In this document: positions 1 through 5,314 of the stretch, one piece after another | How positions within the stretch are numbered: position 1 is the stretch's first letter | How the letters are laid out: every line of letters begins with the position of its first letter | NCBI GenBank assembly: GCA_945897395.1 | Contig: CAMDFE010000115.1 | Coordinates: 1 to 5,669 of the forward strand | Direction of reading: 5' to 3' | Source of the DNA: Chryseobacterium gleum | Lineage (GTDB): Bacteria > Bacteroidota > Bacteroidia > Flavobacteriales_D > Sanyastnellaceae | Length of the DNA: 5,669 nucleotides | Position numbers and translations under genes: made by a program | The notes under the pieces: model-generated | The model's input: only the letters and a program-made list of their open reading frames with translations | What the model was told of the DNA's origin: nothing | Database searches by the model: none

Positions 1-235
1 CAATAAGATCTATTCCTAAATCGTGACTTGGAATACCTAATTCTTCAATAACACTAACAGGAACTTCAGATAACATCCATACTTCATCGTAGAAGCTATA
101 TTTCGGAGAAAGTTTGAAATACAGTTTCGTAAGTAATTCAAACGCATCACCCTTTTCTTTTTTGTTCAGGTTTTCCAACATGGAAACAAACCCTTCCCAA
201 TTCGCGATATCTCTAAAAAGTTCTTTTGAATTCAC
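1..235 (-). CDS. N-terminal fragment of a probable Mrr-like nuclease/helicase restriction-type protein (partial)
   Basis: The gene reads leftward and leaves the window after 78 codons, so only its N-terminus is visible. The frame opens at GTG (235-233), four codons after an in-frame TAA; an ATT one codon earlier and Met19 are alternative starts. The translation has the pattern of Mrr-like restriction nuclease domains that sit in front of predicted DEAD/DEAH helicases: a helix with KGDAFE (residues 28-33), an aromatic stretch with DEVW and SEVP (50-59), and LGIDLI (73-78), where Asp76 would be the first catalytic acidic residue. The rest of the nuclease core and any helicase motifs lie outside the window. 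If the call is right, the protein would cut or translocate on foreign DNA. Family assignment is from motif memory; that this is a real coding frame is more certain than the function. Confidence 0.62.
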   Translation of the reverse strand, partial: MNSKELFRDIANWEGFVSMLENLNKKEKGDAFELLTKLYFKLSPKYSFYDEVWMLSEVPVSVIEELGIPSHDLGIDLI

Positions 236-335
236 AATGCATGATTATGCAATAAAATTAAAGGTTAACGAGAAAGCAGGTCAATAATATTTATCAACTA
301 GAGGTTTAACTTTTCAGTGTGTTCAATAATTGGTT

Positions 336-427
336 TCCCAGCGGGATTAGTCCACTACGTGGATTGGTCCGCAGAGCGGATACATCCCAACGGGATTCGT
401 CCACTTCGTGGATATGTCCCAACGGGA
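336..427. repeat. Array of six short TCC...GGA hairpins with four-base spacers
   Basis: Six perfect inverted repeats occur in a row: TCCCAGCGGGA (336-346), TCCACTACGTGGA (351-363), TCCGCAGAGCGGA (368-380), TCCCAACGGGA (385-395), TCCACTTCGTGGA (400-412) and TCCCAACGGGA (417-427). Every unit begins TCC and ends GGA, has a stem of 4 or 5 pairs and a loop of exactly three bases, and is separated from the next by exactly four bases (TTAG, TTGG, TACA, TTCG, TATG). Stem bases differ between units but always in complementary pairs. The array begins 14 bases beyond the terminator of the tRNA-Asn gene. It has no unique spacers of CRISPR length and no convincing coding content. I do not recognise a named family. 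Confidence 0.85.
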
Positions 428-440
428 ATATTTTTCCAAC

Positions 441-468
441 AAAAAAGCCTCGCATTGCTGCAAGGCTT
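441..468 (-). terminator. Rho-independent terminator of tRNA-Asn
   Basis: On the minus strand, directly after the tRNA, AAGCCTTGC pairs with GCGAGGCTT across a six-base loop. The stem has nine pairs, one of them G-T, and is followed by a run of six T (446-441). The position two bases after the tRNA 3' end fits its terminator. Confidence 0.85.
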
Positions 469-470
469 CG

Positions 471-544
471 CTCCCCAGCCTGGACTCGAACCAGGGACCC
501 CATGATTAACAGTCATGTGCTCTAACCAACTGAGCTACTAAGGA
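471..544 (-). tRNA. tRNA-Asn (anticodon GTT)
   Basis: The minus strand folds into a complete cloverleaf of 74 bases. The acceptor stem pairs TCCTTAG with CTGGGGA and is followed by discriminator G. The D arm contains AGCTCAGTTGGTTAGAGC. The anticodon loop is CTGTTAA with anticodon GTT at 510-508, and the T arm carries GGTTCGAGTCC. CCA is not encoded, so it must be added after transcription. A terminator follows at once. Confidence 0.95.
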
Positions 545-726
545 ATTTAACATTTTTAGTGGAAGTATGCATTCCAACAAAAACAACTCCTCTTTGTCTT
601 CAGTCTTCTGTCGTAACCAGAATAAAGCACCCGTAAGGGATTTCAAGAGAGGTGCAAATTTAACCAACATTTTTAATTCCACAACAACATTCACAAAAAA
701 AATACTTCATTTCATTTTCTGCGATG

Positions 727-734
727 TACTTTTG
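727..734 (+). promoter_or_regulatory. Candidate -7 element for rseP
   Basis: TACTTTTG matches the Bacteroidota TAnnTTTG -7 consensus exactly and would start transcription around 740, about a dozen bases before the ATG at 753. No clear TTG is present at the -33 position (TTC at 706-708), so the upstream half is weak. If it is the promoter, it excludes any start codon upstream of 753. Confidence 0.5.
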
Positions 735-752
735 ATTCTACAAAAATTGTCT

Positions 753-2069
753 ATGATTCTAGCGTTTCAACTCATACTTTCCCTTTCCATTCTTATTGTC
801 CTTCACGAACTGGGACACTTCATTCCTGCACGACTTTTCAAAATTCGCGTAGAGAAATTTTACCTCTTCTTCGACCCCTGGTTCAGCTTAGTTAAAACAA
901 AAAAAGGAGACACCGAATACGGTATCGGTTGGCTGCCTCTTGGCGGATACGTGAAGATTGCCGGGATGGTAGATGAAAGCATGGACAAAGATGCCATGGC
1001 ACTTCCGCCACAAGATTGGGAATTCCGCGCGAAACCAGCTTGGCAACGACTCATCGTTATGATGGGCGGTGTTATCGTAAACATGATCGTTGGTTTTGTT
1101 CTGTACGCCATCATATTGGGTTTGTGGGGACGCGATGTTCTTCCCGTTGAAAATGTGAAGTTCGGTGTGCACGTGAACGAAACCATGAAGGCAGCCGGAT
1201 TCCAAGAAGGAGATAAAATTTTAGCGCTTAACGGCGAACGTCCAGAAAGCTTCAGCGAAGTAAACAAATCACTTCTCGTCGATAATATCTCAACCGTTAC
1301 CATTGAAAGAGGCGGACAGAAAATGGACATCTCCATTCCTGCAAACATTGGTCAGCAATTGGTAGACGGAGGTGTGAAGTCTGCGCCATTTTCGGTAAGA
1401 CTTCCGTGTGTTGTCGATAGTGTTGTCGCTGGAAACAAAGCGGCTGAAGCGGGTTTGGTGAAGGGAGATAGCGTCATTGGTTTGGGCGATGTTCATTCCA
1501 TCTACTTCAACGACATTAAAGCGGAATTGAACAACAAGAAAGGACAAACCGTTCCAATGTGGGTGAAGAGAAACGGACAAGAAGTACAGTTGAATGTTGG
1601 AATTAACGACGATGGAACCATTGGTTTCATTCCGAAAGCAGACGTAAAACAATTCGGTGTGGAAACACTTCATTACGGATTCTTCGCTGCTATTCCTGCA
1701 GGTGCAAAATGGGCGTGGGAAACATTCACAGACTACGGAAGTCAATTGAAATATTTGTTCTCTTCATCAGGAGCCAAGCAGGTAGGCGGATTCGGATCAT
1801 TCGCGAAGATGTTTCCAGACCAATGGGATTGGGCAATTTTCTGGGAACGCACAGCTTTCATTTCATTGATCTTAGCCTTCATGAACATGCTTCCTATTCC
1901 AGCGTTGGATGGTGGACACGTCATGTTCTTGCTTTGGGAAATGATTACAGGAAGAGCAGTGAGTCAGAAGATACTTGAAAAGGCGCACGTTGTAGGAATG
2001 GTGCTTCTTCTAGGACTTATGCTTTGGGGAAATATCCTAGATATTTTCAGAGCTGTAGTTGGAAAGTAA
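753..2069 (+). CDS. rseP: RseP-type site-2 zinc metalloprotease
   Basis: This inner-membrane protease cuts transmembrane substrates within the bilayer; in studied bacteria it cleaves anti-sigma factors after a first periplasmic cut, and it also degrades leftover signal peptides. The 438-residue product has the HELGH zinc motif at residues 18-22 in the first membrane segment, the GYVKIAGM loop (66-72), a second membrane segment at about 101-125, two PDZ domains at roughly 138-198 and 215-300, and NMLPIPALDGG (378-388), where Asp386 should be the third zinc ligand. A last membrane segment lies near 412-428. Length is normal for the family. The frame stays open upstream to an ATG at 567, but ATG 753 gives the usual N-terminus, with HExxH about 18 residues in, and lies just behind a TAnnTTTG element. 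The substrate in this organism cannot be told from the window: no sigma or anti-sigma gene is near. Confidence 0.95.
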   Translation: MILAFQLILSLSILIVLHELGHFIPARLFKIRVEKFYLFFDPWFSLVKTKKGDTEYGIGWLPLGGYVKIAGMVDESMDKDAMALPPQDWEFRAKPAWQRLIVMMGGVIVNMIVGFVLYAIILGLWGRDVLPVENVKFGVHVNETMKAAGFQEGDKILALNGERPESFSEVNKSLLVDNISTVTIERGGQKMDISIPANIGQQLVDGGVKSAPFSVRLPCVVDSVVAGNKAAEAGLVKGDSVIGLGDVHSIYFNDIKAELNNKKGQTVPMWVKRNGQEVQLNVGINDDGTIGFIPKADVKQFGVETLHYGFFAAIPAGAKWAWETFTDYGSQLKYLFSSSGAKQVGGFGSFAKMFPDQWDWAIFWERTAFISLILAFMNMLPIPALDGGHVMFLLWEMITGRAVSQKILEKAHVVGMVLLLGLMLWGNILDIFRAVVGK

Positions 2070-2087
2070 AAAACGTGTTTATATTTG
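2059..2087 (+). promoter_or_regulatory. Promoter of tRNA-Leu
   Basis: TATATTTG (2080-2087) is an exact TAnnTTTG -7 element. A TTG at 2059-2061, eighteen bases upstream, fits the -33 element. The -33 part lies inside the last codons of rseP. Transcription would begin near 2093, so the tRNA precursor would carry a leader of roughly 17 bases. Confidence 0.7.
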
Positions 2088-2109
2088 CACTCCTCAAAAG
2101 TGAGGAAAT

Positions 2110-2191
2110 GCCTAGATGGCGGAATTGGTAGACGCGCACGACTCAAAATCGTGTGTCCTCGGGCATGTGGGTTCGATTCCCACTCTGGGTA
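2110..2191 (+). tRNA. tRNA-Leu (anticodon CAA)
   Basis: This 82-base class II tRNA has the long variable arm typical of leucine. The acceptor stem pairs GCCTAGA with TCTGGGT (first pair G-T, another T-G) and is followed by discriminator A. The D arm contains GGAATTGGTAGAC. The anticodon stem CACGA/TCGTG encloses loop CTCAAAA with anticodon CAA at 2144-2146, so it reads UUG codons. The variable arm is near 2154-2165, and the T arm carries GGGTTCGATTCCC. CCA is not encoded. Confidence 0.94.
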
Positions 2192-2196
2192 CAGAG

Positions 2197-2222
2197 AAAG
2201 GCTTCTTCGGAAGCCTTTTTTT
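2197..2222 (+). terminator. Rho-independent terminator of tRNA-Leu
   Basis: AAAGGCTTC and GAAGCCTTT form a perfect nine-pair stem around a TTCG loop and lead into a T run ending at 2222. It starts five bases after the tRNA 3' end. Like the tRNA-Asn terminator, its stem is built around AAGCCT/AGGCTT. Confidence 0.9.
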
Positions 2223-2224
2223 AT

Positions 2225-2344
2225 GAGGTGTATTTTAAGGTGTAATACAAGGTCCTTTGGAAGGTTCTGCGAAAGGTGCTTCGCAAGGACGCTTCGCGTA
2301 GCGACCTTCCGCAGGACCTTGTGCAACATCTTTCTCAGAATCCA
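2225..2344. repeat. Tandem array of 12-base AAGG-headed units with an internal inversion
   Basis: The core 2249-2320 is six abutting 12-base units. Four read on the plus strand: AAGGTCCTTTGG (2249), AAGGTTCTGCGA (2261), AAGGTGCTTCGC (2273) and AAGGACGCTTCG (2285). Two read on the minus strand: AAGGTCGCTACG (2308-2297) and AAGGTCCTGCGG (2320-2309). In the same phase, degenerate units extend the array at 2225 (GAGGTGTATTTT) and 2237 (AAGGTGTAATAC), and on the minus strand at 2332-2321 (AAGATGTTGCAC); the block 2344-2333 is only marginal. Because the orientation flips, the array can fold: ACAAGGTCCT (2247-2256) pairs with AGGACCTTGT (2313-2322), GGAAGGT (2259-2265) with ACCTTCC (2304-2310), and TGCGAA (2268-2273) with TTCGCA (2280-2285). 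It lies between the tRNA-Leu terminator and the arsR operator. I do not recognise a named element. Confidence 0.8.
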
Positions 2345-2351
2345 TGAAATT

Positions 2352-2371
2352 ATATCGTAATATTGCAATAT
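2352..2371. promoter_or_regulatory. Candidate ArsR operator upstream of arsR
   Basis: ATATCGTAATATTGCAATAT is a 20-base quasi-palindrome (16 of 20 positions symmetric) centred between 2361 and 2362. It also contains the perfect 12-base palindrome ATATTGCAATAT (2360-2371). It ends 11 bases before the arsR start. AT-rich dyads of this kind are where ArsR/SmtB dimers bind to repress their own operon. TAATATTG (2358-2365), one mismatch from the TAnnTTTG -7 element, lies inside it, so bound ArsR would block the promoter directly. Confidence 0.6.
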
Positions 2372-2382
2372 ACAAATACAAT

Positions 2383-2712
2383 ATGGGAACCACGAAAGCA
2401 GAGCTCTTCACAAAGAAACAAAACGAAACCGCTTCGTTGTTGAAAGCCATTGCGCATCCTGCACGTATTGCTATTGTTGAGTATCTAATGAATGTAGAGT
2501 CTTGTATATGTGGTGACATCGTGAATAAACTGCCTCTTGCGCAACCCACGGTCTCACAGCATCTGAAGGAATTGAAGTCTGCTGGAATCATTCAAGGCTC
2601 CATTGAAGGAAATACCATCTGCTACTGCCTGAATGAAAAGATCATTCAAAAATTAAAAGTCTATTTTGAAACAATAGAGAACAAAATTTCGAAACAAAAT
2701 AAATGCTGCTAA
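2383..2712 (+). CDS. arsR: ArsR-family arsenite-responsive repressor
   Basis: This 109-residue winged-helix protein should repress the ars operon and release DNA on binding As(III). The core KAIAHPARIAIVEYL (residues 21-35) is the usual ArsR helix, and the recognition helix is LAQPTVSQHLKELKSAG (about 52-68). Directly before it, ESCICGDIV carries Cys41-x-Cys43, matching the CxC metalloid site of classical ArsR proteins. Other cysteines are Cys80 and Cys82 (CYC) and a terminal Cys108-Cys109 pair that could add a third ligand. ATG 2383 is chosen over an in-frame ATG at 2344 because the upstream codons run straight through the operator and the family normally begins about 20 residues before the HPAR motif. 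No Shine-Dalgarno sequence is visible. The arsenite pump starts ten bases after its stop, so they are very probably one transcript. Confidence 0.93.
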   Translation: MGTTKAELFTKKQNETASLLKAIAHPARIAIVEYLMNVESCICGDIVNKLPLAQPTVSQHLKELKSAGIIQGSIEGNTICYCLNEKIIQKLKVYFETIENKISKQNKCC

Positions 2713-2722
2713 ACTTTTTTCT

Positions 2723-3757
2723 ATGCAAGTAAAACTCAAATTCCTCGATCGCTTCCTAACCCTTTGGATATTCCTAGCCATGCTTATTGGCGTGGGATTG
2801 GGCTATTTCTTTCCAAGCGTTGCGAATATCACCAACAGCCTTTCTGTTGGAACCACAAATATTCCGCTCGCCATTGGATTAATTCTCATGATGTTTCCGC
2901 CGTTGGCAAAGGTGAACTACAGCCTCTTGCCGAAGGCGTTTCAAGATAAAAAAGTCATGACGCTTTCATTACTCTTGAATTGGATTGTGGGTCCCATACT
3001 CATGTTCGTTTTAGCCATCCTGTTCCTTCGCGATGAACCGCATTACATGGTTGGATTAATTCTAATCGGACTCGCGCGATGCATTGCCATGGTTATTGTT
3101 TGGAACGATTTAGCCGGAGGAAACAGAGAGTACGGAGCTTTGCTCATTGCCTTGAACAGCGTGTTTCAAGTGCTGTCTTATTCTTTCTATGCATGGCTCT
3201 TCATTAACGTTCTTCCGAACACGTTGGGGCTCGGAAACTTTAGTGTTTCTGTGCCCATGAGTGAAGTCACACAAAGCGTTTTAATCTATCTGGGAATTCC
3301 ATTTCTCGCCGGATTTCTAACGCGCTATTTTCTCATTCAATCGAAAGGAGAAGAGTGGTACACCCGCAAATTCATTCCGAAAATTTCACCCATTACACTT
3401 TACGCTTTGCTCTTCACCATTGTGTTAATGTTTAGTTTGAAAGGAGATAAAATTTTGGAGTTGCCCTTCGACGTCTTGCGCATTGCGGTTCCACTCGTCA
3501 TCTATTTTGCTCTTATGTTTTTCGTGAGCTTCTTCGTGAATAAATTAATGGGGGTAGACTACGCGAAGAACGCTGCCATTTCATTCACCGCCACAGGAAA
3601 TAATTTCGAGTTAGCCATTGCCGTTGCAATCTCCGTTTTCGGAATTCATTCTGCGGAAGCGTTCGTGGGTGTCATAGGTCCACTCGTGGAAGTACCCGTT
3701 CTTATTCTATTGGTGAAAGCCAGTTTATTCCTCAAGAAAAAATATTACACACGATGA
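2723..3757 (+). CDS. acr3: ACR3-family arsenite efflux permease
   Basis: This 344-residue inner-membrane protein has about ten hydrophobic segments and would export As(III) using the proton gradient. It belongs to the ACR3 family and not to the unrelated ArsB permeases, although such genes are often labelled arsB. Visible family hallmarks are MFPPLAKVNY (57-66), LIGLARCIAMVIVWNDLA (114-131) with the essential membrane Cys120, and TGNNFELAIA (291-300) with Glu296, followed by GPLVEVP (319-325) with Glu323. The length fits a stand-alone pump. Its stop overlaps the arsC start by four bases (ATGA at 3754-3757), so the two are translationally coupled. No arsA ATPase gene is present, as expected for ACR3. 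Confidence 0.95.
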   Translation: MQVKLKFLDRFLTLWIFLAMLIGVGLGYFFPSVANITNSLSVGTTNIPLAIGLILMMFPPLAKVNYSLLPKAFQDKKVMTLSLLLNWIVGPILMFVLAILFLRDEPHYMVGLILIGLARCIAMVIVWNDLAGGNREYGALLIALNSVFQVLSYSFYAWLFINVLPNTLGLGNFSVSVPMSEVTQSVLIYLGIPFLAGFLTRYFLIQSKGEEWYTRKFIPKISPITLYALLFTIVLMFSLKGDKILELPFDVLRIAVPLVIYFALMFFVSFFVNKLMGVDYAKNAAISFTATGNNFELAIAVAISVFGIHSAEAFVGVIGPLVEVPVLILLVKASLFLKKKYYTR

Positions 3758-4170
3758 AAAACATTTTAGTTCTCTGCACAGGAAACAGCTGCAGAAGTCA
3801 GATTGCAGAAGGATACTTAAGTCAATACGCTGGAGAAAAAGCGAACATTTACAGCGCAGGAGTTGAAACGCATGGGGTAAATCCGCGTGCCATTTCAATC
3901 ATGAAAGAAGTGGGAATCGATATTTCAAATCACACATCGAATCACGTCGATGAATACGCGAACATCGAATTCGATTTTATCATTACTGTTTGCGACAACG
4001 CCAAAGAACGCTGTCCGTATTTCCCTTCGAAGGCTGAAAGATTTCATTACAACTTTCCCGATCCGGCAAAGGCTTCAGGAACGGAAGAAGAAATTGTGAA
4101 TGAGTTTAGAAGGGTTCGATTACTCATCGATGAGTATTGCAAAGATTTTGTTTCTTCCAATCTGAATTGA
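3754..4170 (+). CDS. arsC: Thioredoxin-coupled arsenate reductase
   Basis: The 138-residue cytoplasmic enzyme reduces arsenate to arsenite, which the neighbouring pump then exports. It has the low-molecular-weight phosphotyrosine phosphatase fold: the N-terminal P-loop CTGNSCR (residues 8-14, Cys-x5-Arg) holds the nucleophile Cys8 and Arg14. Cys80 and Cys87 in TVCDNAKERC form the redox relay that passes the disulfide to the surface for thioredoxin. Asp103 in NFPDP is the expected general acid. All four cysteines (8, 13, 80, 87) keep the spacing of the Staphylococcus aureus enzyme (10, 15, 82, 89), so this is the thioredoxin-type and not the glutaredoxin-type ArsC. It begins inside the stop codon of the pump gene and is the last clear member of the operon. 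Confidence 0.96.
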   Translation: MKNILVLCTGNSCRSQIAEGYLSQYAGEKANIYSAGVETHGVNPRAISIMKEVGIDISNHTSNHVDEYANIEFDFIITVCDNAKERCPYFPSKAERFHYNFPDPAKASGTEEEIVNEFRRVRLLIDEYCKDFVSSNLN

Positions 4171-4176
4171 TTCAAT

Positions 4177-4184
4177 TATTTTTG
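4177..4184 (+). promoter_or_regulatory. Candidate -7 element for the DUF1801 gene
   Basis: TATTTTTG matches TAnnTTTG exactly and lies 16 bases before the ATG at 4200, giving a very short leader. The nearest TTG upstream (4148-4150) is 26 bases away, too far for a standard -33 element, so the match may be chance in an AT-rich gap. If real, this gene is transcribed apart from the ars operon. Confidence 0.4.
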
Positions 4185-4199
4185 ATCAAAACTATAATC

Positions 4200-4643
4200 A
4201 TGAGTTCCGTTCAAGAATATGTCAATGCATTGCCAGAAGAGAGACAGGCTGTTGTTCAGAAATTGCAATCTCTCATTAAGAAAAATCTACCCAAGGGATT
4301 CGAAGAGCAGCTGAGCTATGGAATGATTGGATACGTAGTTCCGCATAAGATTTATCCAGATGGTTATCATTGCGATTCGAAATTGCCGCTTCCATTTTTA
4401 GCGCTGGCCTCACAGAAAAATTTCATAGCGCTTTATCACATGGGCGTGTATGCGAAACCAGAATTGTACGATTGGTTTGTTGCGGAATACCCCAAGCATT
4501 GCAAGTCGAAATTAGACATGGGAAAGTCTTGCATTCGTTTCAAAAAAATGGAAGATATTCCCTACGATTTAATTGCAGAACTGGTGACGAAAATGACGGT
4601 GCAAGATTGGATTTCCTTCTACGAAAAAAATTACAAGAAGTAA
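4200..4643 (+). CDS. DUF1801 domain protein
   Basis: The 147-residue cytoplasmic protein consists of one DUF1801 (YdhG-like) domain. Its form common in Bacteroidota is recognisable from the N-terminal VQEYVNALPEERQ (4-16), GYVVPHKIYPDGYHCD in the middle, LPFLALASQKNFIALYHMG (about 61-79) and KSKLDMGKSCIRFKKMEDIP near the C-terminus. The biochemical role of this group is unsettled: the Bacillus relative YdhG has been described as a frataxin-like iron chaperone, but that cannot be transferred with confidence. ATG 4200 is preferred over an in-frame ATG at 4137, which would overlap arsC by 34 bases and lacks family similarity. It starts 29 bases after arsC on the same strand, so readthrough from the ars operon is possible, though DUF1801 has no established arsenic role. 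Its stop lies one base from the stop of the convergent hydrolase gene. Confidence 0.9.
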   Translation: MSSVQEYVNALPEERQAVVQKLQSLIKKNLPKGFEEQLSYGMIGYVVPHKIYPDGYHCDSKLPLPFLALASQKNFIALYHMGVYAKPELYDWFVAEYPKHCKSKLDMGKSCIRFKKMEDIPYDLIAELVTKMTVQDWISFYEKNYKK

Positions 4644-4644
4644 A

Positions 4645-5283
4645 TTAGATTCCTTTCACAAAAGGATTCTCTCTTTTCTCTGCGCCAATCGTAGTGGTGT
4701 CTCCATGCCCGCAGTAAATAACGGTCTCTTCAGGAAGTGAATACATTTTTGTTCGAATGGAAGTGGCTAGCGTATCGAAATCTCCACCTGGCAAATCGGT
4801 GCGACCGATGCTTCTTTCGAACAATACATCTCCGCTGAAAACAACTCCTACTTCGTTGAAATAAAAAGCCACATGTCCAGGACTGTGTCCAGGGACGAAA
4901 AGCACATCTGTTTCAAAACCGTGTCGATTCATTTTTCCTTCTTGAAGAAGATATTCAGGCTCGGGTCCTGCGGTGTAGGGAATGCCGTACATGCCTGCGA
5001 CCATTTCACTTCGCTCAACATTCACCTTGTCCAACCCATGAGCAATGCCCTTCAACCCGAATTCACGAAAGCAAAAATCCAATCCCATAATGTGGTCAAT
5101 GTGGCAGTGGGTGAGCCAAACATCAACGACTGTTAATTCTTCCGATTTCAACCAAGAAAGAAACTCAGATTCCTCAATACGATTGCTCATACCCGGATCA
5201 ATGATAACCGCTTGTTTCTCGCTGTTCCAAATGACATGGGTATTCTCTGAAAAGGCGTTGAATTGAAAAGATTGAATATTCAT
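4645..5283 (-). CDS. MBL-fold (glyoxalase II-like) hydrolase
   Basis: The 212-residue protein is a metallo-beta-lactamase-fold hydrolase of the short, glyoxalase II-like (YcbL-type) group. All metal ligands are visible: THCHIDH with His59, His61, Asp63 and His64, His133 in PGHSPGH, Asp152 in FSGDVLF, and His193 in YCGHG. IGRTDLPGGD (159-168) is also typical of this group. It lacks the C-terminal helical domain by which true glyoxalase II binds glutathione, so the substrate is unknown; a small thioester is a plausible guess. No signal peptide is seen, so it is probably cytoplasmic. ATG 5283 is chosen: the frame stays open back to 5568, but that stretch is the antisense of the next gene and has no family similarity. 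The start lies 47 bases from a divergent gene. Confidence 0.92.
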   Translation of the reverse strand: MNIQSFQFNAFSENTHVIWNSEKQAVIIDPGMSNRIEESEFLSWLKSEELTVVDVWLTHCHIDHIMGLDFCFREFGLKGIAHGLDKVNVERSEMVAGMYGIPYTAGPEPEYLLQEGKMNRHGFETDVLFVPGHSPGHVAFYFNEVGVVFSGDVLFERSIGRTDLPGGDFDTLATSIRTKMYSLPEETVIYCGHGDTTTIGAEKRENPFVKGI

Positions 5284-5298
5284 TGCGACGAGGTATTT

Positions 5299-5314
5299 TA
5301 TGTTTGCGAAAATA
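5299..5314. promoter_or_regulatory. Back-to-back candidate promoter elements in a divergent gap
   Basis: TATGTTTG (5299-5306, plus) is an exact TAnnTTTG -7 element for the rightward gene, whose ATG is at 5331. Immediately next to it, CGAAAATA (5307-5314) reads TATTTTCG on the minus strand, one mismatch from the same consensus, for the hydrolase starting at 5283. Together they form a 16-base quasi-palindrome (12 of 16 positions symmetric). No well-spaced TTG was found for either direction. Confidence 0.4.

Noticed and set aside
336..427. CRISPR array
   Set aside because: Units are 11-13 bases with four-base gaps, the stems differ between units, and no cas gene is visible. CRISPR repeats are longer, nearly identical and separated by spacers of about 30 bases.
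317..525. Two overlapping plus-strand open frames over the hairpin array and tRNA-Asn
   Set aside because: They run through the hairpins, the terminator and the antisense of the tRNA, and show no protein family features.
630..639. CCCGTAAGGG as a stray copy of the hairpin array unit
   Set aside because: It has three pairs and a four-base loop, unlike the three-base loops of the array, and is short enough to occur by chance.
567..752. N-terminal extension of rseP by 62 codons
   Set aside because: The extra residues have no family similarity, would place the HExxH helix unusually deep, and begin upstream of an exact -7 element at 727-734.
860..1745. Long minus-strand open frames inside rseP
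   Set aside because: They are antisense shadows of a clear gene; their translations show no recognisable domain.
2344..2382. Upstream ATG of arsR giving 13 extra residues
   Set aside because: These codons coincide with the operator dyad and do not match the usual ArsR N-terminus.
2085..2591. Open frames through tRNA-Leu, the 12-base array and antisense of arsR (both strands), which show a weak four-residue repeat
   Set aside because: The four-residue periodicity follows from the 12-base DNA period. The frames also use tRNA and antisense arsR sequence, so coding is unlikely.
4651..4666. Terminator hairpin for the DUF1801 gene
   Set aside because: The stem has only six AT-rich pairs and no uninterrupted T run follows it, so it is mentioned only under the convergent-stop observation.
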